Assembly: GCA_027068085.1 (NCBI GenBank)
Contig: JAMOUQ010000039.1
Location: 44,515-108,514 of the forward strand
Reading direction: 5' to 3'
DNA from: Desulfobacteraceae bacterium
GTDB taxonomy: Bacteria; Desulfobacterota; Desulfobacteria; Desulfobacterales; Desulfosarcinaceae
Length of the DNA: 64,000 nucleotides
The notes under the pieces were generated by a model that was not told where the DNA came from, did not search any database, and saw nothing but the letters and a program-made list of their open reading frames with translations. Positions 44,360 to 55,693 of this stretch are shown here, piece after piece. A program made the position numbers and the translations under genes. Each line of letters opens with the position of its first letter. The first letter of the stretch is position 1.

Positions 44360-46942
<2,583 letters not shown>

Positions 46943-47244
46943 ATGGCAATCAGCCCTCCTCTCAAAATTGGTCTAAATTTTGCATAAAGCTAACCACAGT
47001 TGGCTTCAAGTCAAATAGACACCGGTAAAATTTTATGTAAAAGGCTGTCTTGGGGGACATTTTTTATTATATACGATATGATACGATATTATTGGAAAAT
47101 TGCCAGAAGTTTTTGCCGGGGACGAAAAGCGGCAGTCAGCGGCCCAAATTGGGAACCCGGCAAGCGGTCTGAGCATAAGCCCTTGACATTCGGATTGAAT
47201 TGATGTTTTTCAATGTGTAATCATAATTTGCAAAAGGACCGATT
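46943..47244. promoter_or_regulatory. Divergent clpB / FHA control region
   Basis: 302 bp without a gene. The decamer ATACGATATG/T is tandemly repeated at 47071-47090. TTGACA at 47183-47188 may be a -35 for the FHA operon. No CIRCE element was found. Confidence 0.4.
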
Positions 47245-48006
47245 ATGGCCCGGATTATTTTTAAATTCAAAGACAGGGTGCTGGGTGTTTATCCGTTGGT
47301 GGCAGAGCAGGCCCTTACAATCGGCAGGAGATCCGATAACGATATTGTAATCGACAATCTTGCCGTTTCCGGTTCCCACGCCAGAATCGACAATCATGCC
47401 GGCAAATATCAGCTTACCGACCTGGACAGCAAAAACGGCACCTTTTTGAACGGCGAATCGATCGCATCCTGCCGTATCGGGCAAGGGGATGTGATCACCA
47501 TCGGCAAACACAAGCTGGTTGTCGACCTTGAAGATTCCATCGGTCTTGATTCCCATGTTCCGGATGGGGATGCTCCCGGAGGCGGCGGCATCAATCTGGG
47601 TTCGGACCAGACCATGGTCATGGATCCCGAACAGTACCGGAACATGCTCAAAGAGGAATTTGAATCCGGGCAGAAACCGGGGACTTCCCGTTCCAAATCA
47701 CCGGTGCTCTTTTTTCTCTCCGGCGGAGACGGTGTTCTTGATCCGGGCAGCAGGCCCGTAACAATCGGAAAAAATTCCGACGCCGATGTTGTCGTAGGCG
47801 GATTGTGGTCATTTTTGTATGGAGCACCGGCAGCCACCATCAGCGGTTCGGGCGGGAACTTTTTCCTGACTTATGCCGGCGGGTTGCTCAAGCCCAAAGT
47901 CAACGGTCTGGCAGTCAAGAGTACGGTTAAGCTGCAGGCTGACGATACAATTCAGGTGGGCCCTGTCAAGTTATTGTTCGGTTATGAAGATACCGAGTCC
48001 GAGTAA
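47245..48006 (+). CDS. Double FHA-domain protein
   Basis: A 253-residue cytoplasmic phosphopeptide-binding protein. The first FHA domain (about 1-100) has the full motif LTIGRRSDNDIVIDNLAVSGSHARI and SKNGTFLNG. A second, degenerate FHA-like domain covers about 165-250 (RPVTIGKNSDADVVVGG, then VNGLAVKSTVKLQADDTIQVG) without the serine-histidine pair. AAAGG precedes ATG. It is 34 nt upstream of a divergent kinase gene, and binding to phosphothreonine made by that kinase is the obvious inference. Confidence 0.9.
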   Translation: MARIIFKFKDRVLGVYPLVAEQALTIGRRSDNDIVIDNLAVSGSHARIDNHAGKYQLTDLDSKNGTFLNGESIASCRIGQGDVITIGKHKLVVDLEDSIGLDSHVPDGDAPGGGGINLGSDQTMVMDPEQYRNMLKEEFESGQKPGTSRSKSPVLFFLSGGDGVLDPGSRPVTIGKNSDADVVVGGLWSFLYGAPAATISGSGGNFFLTYAGGLLKPKVNGLAVKSTVKLQADDTIQVGPVKLLFGYEDTESE

Positions 48007-48040
48007 CTGACCTTACGCCAAGCAAACAACAAGGTCTTCT

Positions 48041-50404
48041 ATGCCATCCAGGATTCAGGCACAGCTTCCCGGATTACCGCCACTTTTGCGGGCCGCCATC
48101 CGTTTTTGGCGGACTGAGTTCCGGCGGGATTTCTGGCCAACCGTTATGCTTTTGCTATGCCCGGCCCGTGCCTTTGCGGGCCGGCAGGCGGCCGGGACGC
48201 AACAATCGGCTGCGGGATTGTGGCTGTTTTTGGTGGATTTCGCCGGAGGACCGGTGGCGGCCGTTTTTCTGGCTGCCGCTGTCGTGCTGGCCGCACTGCT
48301 GGCCGTCAGGTATTGGCGCAGGGACAAAACCCGGAAACAGAACCTGCGTTCAGGGCAATCCGGACCGGTCAAGACCGACAAAGTATCCACCACCACCGTC
48401 GGGCAAATGAACCGGCCCGGCAAGCCGGCTGACGACGATATGCCGCTGCAGCAGCAGATCCAGTTGTTTTTTTTCAACCTGTTCAAGTTGCAGTCCGGGC
48501 TTGCCAAGGACGCGCCGGGCCAGATGTATAAGGTAGAGACCCTGGAACGGTGTCCGGAAAATGTCTACCTGATGCGCCTCAAACAGGGCAGCGACTGGTC
48601 GGTGCGCAGAATGTCCATCGGCCTGCTGAGTTCCGGTGCCGGCAGCCGCAGCCAGTGTTATTATGTCATCTATGACACCCATATGGTGGTCAAGATCCCT
48701 CCCCAGCCGATACATGATTTTTACCGATACAACCGCCAGATAGCCCGCGAAGCCAGGATTGCCGACCGGCTGGCGCCCCTGCCGTGCATTGTGCCCAGGG
48801 TTTCGGTTATCCTCCGCAAGGTCCACAGCTTGCCCTATGTGGATGAATCGAATCCGGAGGAGCTGGAAAAGCGTTATCACAACTTGGTTGAAACCCGGCC
48901 GGAGTACCAGGAGTATCTGAAAATCGGCTCCGGCTTCGTGTTTTTCATGGAGCTTTCAAAGCACTTTTTTCTCAGCCGCACCCTTGACGATATTCACCGT
49001 GGCCGTCTTTCGGTGGAGAAAGAAATTCAGGCCCATGGCGAACTCGTCTGGGATCAGGGAGGCTTTGTCGGCCGCTACGGCGAGGACGCCTGGTATATCG
49101 GGATGAGGATGGCAAACATTTTCAATGAGATCGAAAGCAAGCTGCGTAAATGGTGTGCCGACCGCGGCGTGGCTGATGTTTGCTCTCAATACCAGTTGCG
49201 GCGCTGGTTCCTGGATTACCTGAGCCGCTACGGCCGGGAAAACGGGAATCCTGAAACCCTGGACAGCCAGGCGCTCGAATATATCGACGAGCTCGCATCC
49301 GAGCATGATGCCGATTTTTTGGCCTTCAGGGCCATGGTGGAGACTTATTTGACAACCAGGCGCTATGAGATGACCCGCGTATGGCGGAGAAATCTTTCTT
49401 CGGCCATGCTCGATCTGCTGGGAACTCTTTGCCGGAAAAAGGTGGCCATGCGGGATCTTAAACCGGAAAATTTGTTCGTGGCCGGCGAACCTTCCCGCTA
49501 TCCAAATTTTTTGAACGATATCAGGTCCTTCTCCATGGGACTGATCGACATGGAGACGGCGGTTGTCATGGACGAAGGCCGGAAGGCAAGCGGCCCGGAG
49601 CAACCCCAGCTGGGTGGGACCCCTCTTTATGCGACCCCTTCCCATTTTCTGCCCAACAAGGCCCTGGATATCCTTTTCAAAGACACCCGGCGCACGCTTC
49701 ATTTCCAGGATTGGCACGCTGTGGTTGCCATAGTCTTCAAGATTATTACCGGCAAGTCGCTTTTCCGCAGGACGGCCGGTCTTTTTCCGGATATTTTGCG
49801 CCGGTTGCGGGCCAAGAAGAATTTGCGCGAAAAACTACAGGTAGTGGCGGAACAGAATTCTGTCTTCTGGGCCAGCGCGGCCCAGGAATTCGAGACGGGT
49901 ATGACATGCTACCTGAACGTGTTTGAAGGGATCGCCATCAAGGTGCCCGGAATCATGCTGGCGGAAATTGAGCCGGCCATGCAAAAGCGGGCGGCCAAGC
50001 TCGCAGACCGGATAGACAACCTGCTGGAGCGGCAGGCGATTTTCAAAAATGACAGTCAGAAGCGCCAGATCCAGGCGGCCAGTGCTGCCCAAATAGAACG
50101 CAGCAAAATGAAGCTGGGCGCCAAAATGGAGGCCGAACCGGCCCAAGCCCGGGTCCTTGCTCCGGCCCTGAAGTTCCTGGAACAGGTAAGGCTGCTGAAG
50201 TTCAGGCTGGAACAGCAGCAGGCCGCTTTAAAGAATCTGCAGGCCGGCTCTTTGGAAGCAAGTGCCGTTGCCGTGCTTGAAGCAATGTTTTACACCGTCA
50301 TGAATTTCATGTGCCCCGGACAGCGGCGCCGGCCCGGCCTGTCTGAAACAGACGGTGCCGGTGAAGAGGGAAGCAAGCAAACCACATTCCTGCCCACTGT
50401 TTGA
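48041..50404 (+). CDS. Divergent membrane-anchored Ser/Thr-kinase-like protein
   Basis: A 787-residue kinase-like protein. A hydrophobic segment at about 62-90 (two short helices or one anchor) is followed by a basic linker. Kinase landmarks are scattered: candidate beta3 lysine VVKIPP (about 215), EARIADRL (alpha C), a catalytic loop MRDLKPENLF (about 470-479, Met replacing the His of HRD), LIDMETA where DFG is expected, GGTPLYATP (about 524) and DWHAVVAIVFKIITG. Over 200 residues are inserted between alpha C and the catalytic loop. The C-terminal 150 residues are coiled-coil. Active-site Asp, Lys and Asn are kept, so activity is possible. AAGG precedes ATG; follows the FHA gene. Confidence 0.8.
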   Translation: MPSRIQAQLPGLPPLLRAAIRFWRTEFRRDFWPTVMLLLCPARAFAGRQAAGTQQSAAGLWLFLVDFAGGPVAAVFLAAAVVLAALLAVRYWRRDKTRKQNLRSGQSGPVKTDKVSTTTVGQMNRPGKPADDDMPLQQQIQLFFFNLFKLQSGLAKDAPGQMYKVETLERCPENVYLMRLKQGSDWSVRRMSIGLLSSGAGSRSQCYYVIYDTHMVVKIPPQPIHDFYRYNRQIAREARIADRLAPLPCIVPRVSVILRKVHSLPYVDESNPEELEKRYHNLVETRPEYQEYLKIGSGFVFFMELSKHFFLSRTLDDIHRGRLSVEKEIQAHGELVWDQGGFVGRYGEDAWYIGMRMANIFNEIESKLRKWCADRGVADVCSQYQLRRWFLDYLSRYGRENGNPETLDSQALEYIDELASEHDADFLAFRAMVETYLTTRRYEMTRVWRRNLSSAMLDLLGTLCRKKVAMRDLKPENLFVAGEPSRYPNFLNDIRSFSMGLIDMETAVVMDEGRKASGPEQPQLGGTPLYATPSHFLPNKALDILFKDTRRTLHFQDWHAVVAIVFKIITGKSLFRRTAGLFPDILRRLRAKKNLREKLQVVAEQNSVFWASAAQEFETGMTCYLNVFEGIAIKVPGIMLAEIEPAMQKRAAKLADRIDNLLERQAIFKNDSQKRQIQAASAAQIERSKMKLGAKMEAEPAQARVLAPALKFLEQVRLLKFRLEQQQAALKNLQAGSLEASAVAVLEAMFYTVMNFMCPGQRRRPGLSETDGAGEEGSKQTTFLPTV

Positions 50405-50428
50405 CGCCCGTGTTGAGAGCCGGGAATC

Positions 50429-50878
50429 TTAGAGCCGTTTGTCCAGCAGATAGAACTCTACGTCGTCAGGGTGAACCAGGGTTTCGGAAATGGCGCGGTG
50501 GCGCACCGAGATCCCGGCCCTGTGAATCGATTCCGGGTCCCGGCTTACCAGGTGATGCCAGGACGGCAGGTCTTTTCCCCCGGCCAGAAGGCGGTAAGCG
50601 CATGTTCTGGGCAGCCAGTGCAGCCTGGCAACGTTGGATGGTGTTAACCGGAGGCATTCGGGGACCAGTTTGCGCCGCAAAGGGTAGGCCGTACAACGGC
50701 AGGAGTCCAGGTCCAGCAGAAAGCAGGCCACCGAGGTGTAGTAAATTTTACCGGTGGTGGGATTTTTGAATTTCTGCAGGCAGCAGCGACCGCAGCCGTC
50801 GCAAAGGTTTTCCCATTGCTCGCCGGTCATCCGGTCCAGCGGAGTCGTTTTCCAGTAAGCACGGCGGTCATGGTTCAT
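50429..50878 (-). CDS. YcgN-family cysteine-cluster protein
   Basis: A 149-residue protein of the UPF0260/YcgN group. Cysteines appear as LCDGCGRCCLQKF, ACFLLDLDSCRC and PECLRL, then PRTCAYRLL; WHHLVS and GISVRHRAI are further conserved pieces. A metal or cluster is likely but the role is unknown. ATG 50878 is used since the further upstream frame overlaps the divergent gene. Convergent with the kinase gene and divergent from the next small exported protein. Confidence 0.86.
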   Translation of the reverse strand: MNHDRRAYWKTTPLDRMTGEQWENLCDGCGRCCLQKFKNPTTGKIYYTSVACFLLDLDSCRCTAYPLRRKLVPECLRLTPSNVARLHWLPRTCAYRLLAGGKDLPSWHHLVSRDPESIHRAGISVRHRAISETLVHPDDVEFYLLDKRL

Positions 50879-50975
50879 GGGGCCGGAATTTATCAGAAAA
50901 GGGCCCTGGCGGCAACCCTTGCTTGTTCCGGCCGGGGCCGTGGCCGCTGAAAGTCGCCGGAAGGAGTGCAATACT

Positions 50976-51338
50976 ATGATGAAGTCAGGGTATGCCAGAA
51001 TCGTTTTGGCAATGTTGTTGACAGGCCTGTTGGCGGCGGCAGCCGGAGTTGCCCTGGGCTGGCCTGCTTGCAGCCAGGGCCGGACCCATGTGGGCATCTA
51101 TTTCGATTTGACCGAGGCTTTCAACCGGGCCATGGCCTCAGAAAGCGGCGATGCGAAGAACTACGGCACCTCCTTGTCGGAGCAATACCTCAAACAGATA
51201 GCCGTCGGCACAGAATTTCTGGTAAAGACCAACCTGGAGTTGATCCGGCTCCAGCAGGAGCTGATTGACCTTTTGAAGCAGCAAAAGGCGGGCAAGGGGG
51301 CGGCAGCCGGGGCTCAGGCCAAAGAGAAAAGGCCCTGA
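50976..51338 (+). CDS. Small exported hypothetical protein, 120 residues
   Basis: Unrecognised. A signal peptide or anchor (ARIVLAMLLTGLLAAAAGVALG, with WPACSQG shortly after it) is followed by a helical segment with LKQIAVGTEFLVKTNLELIRLQQELIDLLKQQ, a likely coiled coil, and an Ala/Lys-rich tail. AAGGAG lies 9 nt before ATG 50976. Convergent with the J-domain gene, separated by 22 nt. The exported protein at 54512-55072 has a comparable plan but no obvious sequence identity. Confidence 0.7.
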   Translation: MMKSGYARIVLAMLLTGLLAAAAGVALGWPACSQGRTHVGIYFDLTEAFNRAMASESGDAKNYGTSLSEQYLKQIAVGTEFLVKTNLELIRLQQELIDLLKQQKAGKGAAAGAQAKEKRP

Positions 51339-51360
51339 TGCTCCGGTTCACCGGCAGCGA

Positions 51361-52107
51361 TCATTTGCGATGTCCCCGGGTCCTGGCAATCGGAGCTATC
51401 CAGCGGTTGGCGACGCCTTCATAGAACCATTTGTCGGGAAAACCGCTGCGGCGCACGAAGGTCGGACGTTCGGCCCAGGCAATCAGTTTTTCATATGCTT
51501 CCTGGATACGCCTGAAGGCTTCGGCGGTGCCGCCCAGGTCAGGGTGGTGCAGCTTGGCCTGGTGGCGGTAGGCGCGTTTTATCTCTTCCAGAAGATTTGC
51601 CGGATTGAGTTCGGACGGCGTCAGTCTCAGGGTCAGCAGGGTTTTGCTTCCCACCGACGGGATGGCGGTGTTGACAGGCACGACCGCTTCTTTAGGCAGC
51701 CCGGGCTTGCGCGCCTTATCCAGGACCAGTTTGCTTGCAAGGTAACGCTTGTGAGTCCTGTTCTTTTCATCCCACCATACATTGCCAAGACGGTTGGACA
51801 TGACGCAAAAGGCATCCACGGGTTTCTGGCCGGGTTCGCGCGGCAGAATGAAACTGCAGATCTGGTCTGTTCCATAAGGCAGCAGATCCATGATCACCAT
51901 CCACCTGGTAAAATAGAAAGTGGCATAGCGGGTTCCCAGGGCCGTCAGCAGGCCCGTGCGGCGGTTGAGGGCCGCCAGGAGCATTTGGCGGCAACTGTCG
52001 CTGCAATAGCGCCGCCGCCGGCCCGACAACGGATCACCACAGGCCAGGCAGAATCTGGGACTGCGGCGGGAGCCTTTCCGGATATGGTTTTTGGGTTCGG
52101 CTGCCAT
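51361..52107 (-). CDS. J-domain protein with N-terminal zinc finger
   Basis: A 248-residue protein. The N-terminus has CLACGDPLSGRRRRYCSDSC, a likely zinc finger. The C-terminal J domain reads LLEEIKRAYRHQAKLHHPDLGGTAEAFRRIQEAYEKL, with the HPD tripeptide needed to stimulate DnaK. It is not canonical DnaJ: no G/F region or CxxCxGxG repeats. Start ATG 52107. It lies alone between a convergent small gene and the radical SAM gene on the same strand. Confidence 0.85.
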   Translation of the reverse strand: MAAEPKNHIRKGSRRSPRFCLACGDPLSGRRRRYCSDSCRQMLLAALNRRTGLLTALGTRYATFYFTRWMVIMDLLPYGTDQICSFILPREPGQKPVDAFCVMSNRLGNVWWDEKNRTHKRYLASKLVLDKARKPGLPKEAVVPVNTAIPSVGSKTLLTLRLTPSELNPANLLEEIKRAYRHQAKLHHPDLGGTAEAFRRIQEAYEKLIAWAERPTFVRRSGFPDKWFYEGVANRWIAPIARTRGHRK

Positions 52108-52175
52108 GCAACAGACTATAGCAACAATGGGGGATTGAGACCAAGAGGCAATCGCCGAAAGGCAATGACCAACGC

Positions 52176-53960
52176 TCAGGAGACAGCCCTTCCGGTGCTG
52201 GTGGCGAGCTGGGAGGTAAGTTCTTCCAGTGTCTTGGCGATGGCCTGCCAGCGCCGGTTCAGGTCGAGATGGATATCGGCATGCAGGCGCTTTATTTGTC
52301 TGCGCGTCGCCCGGAGCCTGCGCTTGATGGCGCGGACATTCTTAATAAGGGCCCTGTTGGATGACTGTCCGGTTGCAAGGGCCATCTGCACCGCCGGCGC
52401 CACAATGGTGTGGAGCCGGCTGGCCAGATCGTCCAGCATGGCCGAAGCCGCTTCGGCCCGCAAGGCCTGCCTTGTAATCACATGGAAGTGGTGCCCCTGG
52501 ACTGCCAGTTTGACCGCCTCGGGGAACAGATCCGGACAGTGGAGCAGGGTATGGCCCAGAAAGCCGAGGTAATTCCATCCGTAACGGGTAAAGGGCTGGC
52601 GCGAGAGGGAACGGAAGAGGGTTGGAATTTCATCCCAGGTTACTTTGCGCACATACTTGTCCCGGTTACCGATGCGGCCAAGCAGGAGCTTGCAGCGGGC
52701 AAAATAGTTTTTAAGCTTTGAATCGTACAGGGTGTCGAGCACCCTGAGGTATCCGGCTTTCAGGACCGCCGATGGAAGCCGGGTACGGAAGTTTGTGTTG
52801 ACAAGATGGGTGTTGTTGCCTCCGGCCTCCCCCAGGACCCGGTTTTCCTTCGCCAGCCGGCGATAGAGGATGGTTCCGGGCAAGGCGATGAGCATGCCCA
52901 CCATTGCTTTGACGATGGCGTTTTCCATTATGAAGTCGATCTGGGCATCGAACACATGCTCCGTGTCGGAGTCGAACCCGATGATGAAGCCGGCCATCAC
53001 CTCCATGCCGTGGCGCTGAATCTCGGCCACGGACCGGCTAAGATCGGTCTTCAAATTCTGGGATTTGCCGATTTCTTTCAAAGAGGCGGGCTCGGGTGTT
53101 TCGATTCCGATGAACACCTCGTTGAAGCCGGCCTGGCTCATTAAAGACATGAGGTCCCTGTCCCGGGCCAGGTTGATGCTGGCTTCGGTGAAAAACTGGA
53201 AGGGCCGGTCATGTTCTTCCTGCCATCTGATCAGGGCCGGTAGCAGTTCGGCCTTTACCCGCCGGCGGTTTCCGATGAAGTTGTCGTCCACCATGAAAAC
53301 CGCTCCGCGCCAGCCCAGCCCGAACAGGCAATCGAGCTCGGCCAGGATGCTTTCAGCCGGTTTGAGTCTTGGCCGGTTGCCGTACAGTTGCCAGATATCG
53401 CAAAACTCACACCGGAAAGGGCATCCCCGGGAATACTGGATACTCATGGATGCATAAGCGTCTAATCTGAGCAGATCGAAGCGCGGCAAGCGCAACCCGG
53501 CAAGCCGGGGCCGGCTGTCTGAACGATAGAGGCTTTTCAGGCGGCCCTTTTCCAGGTCGTCGAAAAAGACGTCCATTTGATTTTCGGCCTCTCCCAGGAC
53601 GCAGTGATCGACGTTGGCCACCTTTCCCTGTCTGCCGGTGACGTACGGTCCGCCGGCCACAACGGTTTTTCCCGAAGCCCGGGCGCGGACCGCCACCTGG
53701 TGAAACGATTCTTTCTGAACCAGCATGCCGGACAGGAAAACCATGTCGGCCCACTCCAGATCCCTGTCCGGGAGGGGTTCGATGTTGAGATCGATCAGTT
53801 TCAAATTGTATCTGCCGGGGATGTGAGCAGCCATGGTTACCAGGCCCAGGGGAGGCATGGCGCTTTTTTTCCCGGCAAGTTTCAGGGTGTAATGGAAACT
53901 CCAATACGTGTTTGGCGGTACGGCAGGGTATACCAGAAGAAGGTTGCGCACAGGCTTCAT
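52176..53960 (-). CDS. B12-binding radical SAM protein (DUF4070 type)
   Basis: A 594-residue cobalamin-dependent radical SAM enzyme. The N-terminal B12-binding domain (about 1-150) contains LLLVYPAVPPNTYWS and PPLGLVTMAAHIP. The cluster motif is RGCPFRCEFCDIWQLYG (C180, C184, C187), resembling hopanoid-type enzymes HpnP/HpnR, and MVDDNFIGNRRR follows. The C-terminal 150 residues correspond to a DUF4070-like extension plus a helical tail. It likely methylates or rearranges an unreactive carbon; substrate unknown. ATG 53960 is preferred to TTG 54011. Confidence 0.87.
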   Translation of the reverse strand: MKPVRNLLLVYPAVPPNTYWSFHYTLKLAGKKSAMPPLGLVTMAAHIPGRYNLKLIDLNIEPLPDRDLEWADMVFLSGMLVQKESFHQVAVRARASGKTVVAGGPYVTGRQGKVANVDHCVLGEAENQMDVFFDDLEKGRLKSLYRSDSRPRLAGLRLPRFDLLRLDAYASMSIQYSRGCPFRCEFCDIWQLYGNRPRLKPAESILAELDCLFGLGWRGAVFMVDDNFIGNRRRVKAELLPALIRWQEEHDRPFQFFTEASINLARDRDLMSLMSQAGFNEVFIGIETPEPASLKEIGKSQNLKTDLSRSVAEIQRHGMEVMAGFIIGFDSDTEHVFDAQIDFIMENAIVKAMVGMLIALPGTILYRRLAKENRVLGEAGGNNTHLVNTNFRTRLPSAVLKAGYLRVLDTLYDSKLKNYFARCKLLLGRIGNRDKYVRKVTWDEIPTLFRSLSRQPFTRYGWNYLGFLGHTLLHCPDLFPEAVKLAVQGHHFHVITRQALRAEAASAMLDDLASRLHTIVAPAVQMALATGQSSNRALIKNVRAIKRRLRATRRQIKRLHADIHLDLNRRWQAIAKTLEELTSQLATSTGRAVS

Positions 53961-54511
53961 ATTCAGGCTTTCCAATCTATAATCTTTGGCAGTGGGCACA
54001 AAGTGCCTCAAAATGTATCAGGTATGACTTGCCGACAAACGCGCCGTTCCTGTTCAGGGGCTGTCTGCGCCGCCGCCGGGACCGCTCTGATACGGCGTTC
54101 TTGACGAAGCCGTCACCCGTTGGTTGTTTTTGCAAAACAGATTGTCGTAAAAAAGGCACAAGCGCTGACAGGCGGCGGACTGTGATACAATTTCAGCGTG
54201 ATCCGGTCGAAAACCGCTTTCCGGGCATGTCTTGTCGTCAGACTCTGAACCACAGTCTATCCTGCCGGCGGCAAAGAGGCAACCTCTTTTAGCACCATGG
54301 CCGCGGTTCCGGGCTGCGGCAAGATCCTGCCGGGCGGGCATGTTGAGGAGGGACCCGGCCGTACCCGGCGAAAATTCGTTGTTGCCGGAGGCTCAAAGGC
54401 CCTGTAGAGTCGGGAAACGGCGGATCGGCAAGGCCCCTAAGTCGTCCACAATCTTCACGTCCGCCGGTTGGTCGCACAACCGGTGAGAGACGGCCTTTTC
54501 CGGAGGGAAAC
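53961..54511. promoter_or_regulatory. Intergenic region with possible structured leader
   Basis: 551 bp without a supportable gene. Hairpins include AAAGAGG/CCTCTTT (54273-54279 / 54283-54289) followed by T4, and CCGGTTG/CAACCGG (54464-54470 / 54477-54483) just before the ribosome site of the next gene. CGGCGGA (54418-54424) could pair with TCCGCCG (54460-54466), which shares three bases with the latter hairpin. Confidence 0.4.
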
Positions 54512-55072
54512 ATGGCGGAAAATTTTGTTATAAAGACCTGTCTGAGAAAAAGTCTGTGTCCGGCGGCGGCAGCCCTGGTTTTGGTACTGGCCGGTATAAT
54601 TGTCACCGGCGGTCCGGGACGGGAGGCCTGTGCCCGTGAGCATGGTCCGGATTACGAAAAAGGTTTTTCCGAGGGGTATGTTCTGGCCATCGTGCAGCTC
54701 AATGAAGATGTGATCATGAACACCTATGGTATGCTCGACCTTTTGCTGTCCGGACAGTCGCATTCGAAGACCCTGGAAAGCCAGATGGTGCTGTGGGGTA
54801 TCAATACGCCCCTTGTGGATATAGCCAAACAGGCGGCTTCAATGGGACAGACCGGCTGGCCGGAGCCTTTCCGGGAGCATGCCCGGATCACCTCCGTTTA
54901 CCTGCGAAAGTTCATGCGCATCCTGTCCGAGGCCCGGAACAGGCACGGCTGGCGTCACGAAGACCCTGCAATGGAGGCCCGGATCCAGCGCATTTTGTCT
55001 GTTTACAGAAAGTATGGCAATGCATTCGCAATAGCCGTCGGCAAAAAGAAGCCCGCTCCGGGAGCCAAATAG
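54512..55072 (+). CDS. Exported hypothetical protein, 186 residues
   Basis: Unrecognised. An N-terminal signal segment (PAAAALVLVLAGIIVTGG) precedes a mature helical protein of about 150 residues with FSEGYVLAIVQLNEDVIMNTYGMLDLLLSGQ and YLRKFMRILSEARNRHGW. A basic tail follows. GGAGGGAAAC precedes ATG 54512. It sits alone, downstream of a possible structured leader and upstream of a long gene-free stretch. Confidence 0.72.
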   Translation: MAENFVIKTCLRKSLCPAAAALVLVLAGIIVTGGPGREACAREHGPDYEKGFSEGYVLAIVQLNEDVIMNTYGMLDLLLSGQSHSKTLESQMVLWGINTPLVDIAKQAASMGQTGWPEPFREHARITSVYLRKFMRILSEARNRHGWRHEDPAMEARIQRILSVYRKYGNAFAIAVGKKKPAPGAK

Positions 55073-55090
55073 GCCGCGCGGACAAATAAA

Positions 55091-55119
55091 AACGGCTAAA
55101 CGTTATTCGTTTAGCCGTT
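55091..55119 (-). terminator. 12-bp perfect hairpin, T-run on the minus strand
   Basis: AACGGCTAAACG (55091-55102) pairs with CGTTTAGCCGTT (55108-55119) around TTATT. On the minus strand a TTTTTATTTG follows, which fits a leftward intrinsic terminator; on the plus strand AAGGAGG follows instead. Confidence 0.7.
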
Positions 55120-55393
55120 AAGGAGGAGAACAGATGAAAAAAATTTCATTTGTTTGAACTGTTTTAATGCAAGAAGATTGCCAACATGTTCGTCTTGTTT
55201 GCGCGCGCGGCCCTGGTTGTCTAATATTTGTTGTCATAAAAGGATGTTATGTGGCCGCAATTTTGTATCGAGAAACAAGGCGGCCCGGATTGGGTTTTGC
55301 TGTTTTTGGGTAAAAAGTTTATCAATGTAAACCACCGAGAGGGCGTTTCTGTTTAACAGCCGTGAATAATTGAGTATTTTCTTTATATGATCG

Positions 55394-55413
55394 GGGTTCA
55401 AGATTTTGAACCC
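55394..55413. promoter_or_regulatory. Palindromic operator-like site, copy 1
   Basis: GGGTTCAA and TTGAACCC form a perfect 8-bp dyad around GATT and are followed by ATTTTTC, so it could also act as a weak terminator. A near copy lies 55 bp downstream (18 of 20 bases identical). Confidence 0.55.
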
Positions 55414-55468
55414 ATTTTTCGACAACAGGGCAAAACGCGTTAACACGTTGATATATAATGAATATTAT

Positions 55469-55488
55469 GGGTTAAAGTTTTTGAACCC
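55469..55488. promoter_or_regulatory. Palindromic operator-like site, copy 2
   Basis: GGGTTAAAG...TTGAACCC matches copy 1 at 18 of 20 bases. The two changes, at the sixth and tenth bases, make the stem imperfect. Eight T follow some 15 bp later. Confidence 0.5.
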
Positions 55489-55693
55489 GGTTGTGGTTTT
55501 TTTTCCACACAAGGTGGTAAAAAATTTCTTCGCGGGATTACGGACGGCATCAGCGGCAGGCAGGCAGGCTGCGGTCCGCAAAGACCGCTTCCCCGGTTGA
55601 CAATTTCCGATCATGTTTCATTTTATTGTCGATTCAGATGGTCTGACCTTTTTAATTGTTGGATAATATGGATCAAAATACAAGAGGGGAGCC

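Larger units (their letters stand above)
55073..55693. promoter_or_regulatory. Gene-free AT-rich region upstream of htpG
   Basis: 621 bp without a convincing gene, richer in A/T than its surroundings. It holds the hairpin at 55091-55119, a strong ribosome site followed by only seven codons (ATG 55134, TGA at 55155), two 20-bp palindromes at 55394-55413 and 55469-55488 that flank TATAAT (55454-55459), and a TTGACA-N17-ATTTTA promoter candidate at 55597-55625. Confidence 0.5.

Noticed and set aside
55134..55300. Second selenoprotein candidate reading through TGA at 55155
   Set aside because: No SECIS-like stem follows within 40 nt and the downstream residues have no protein-like pattern.
55234..55446. 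70-codon minus-strand open frame in the gene-free region before htpG
   Set aside because: GTG start without a ribosome site, AT-driven composition and no recognisable feature; kept only as context for the leftward terminator.
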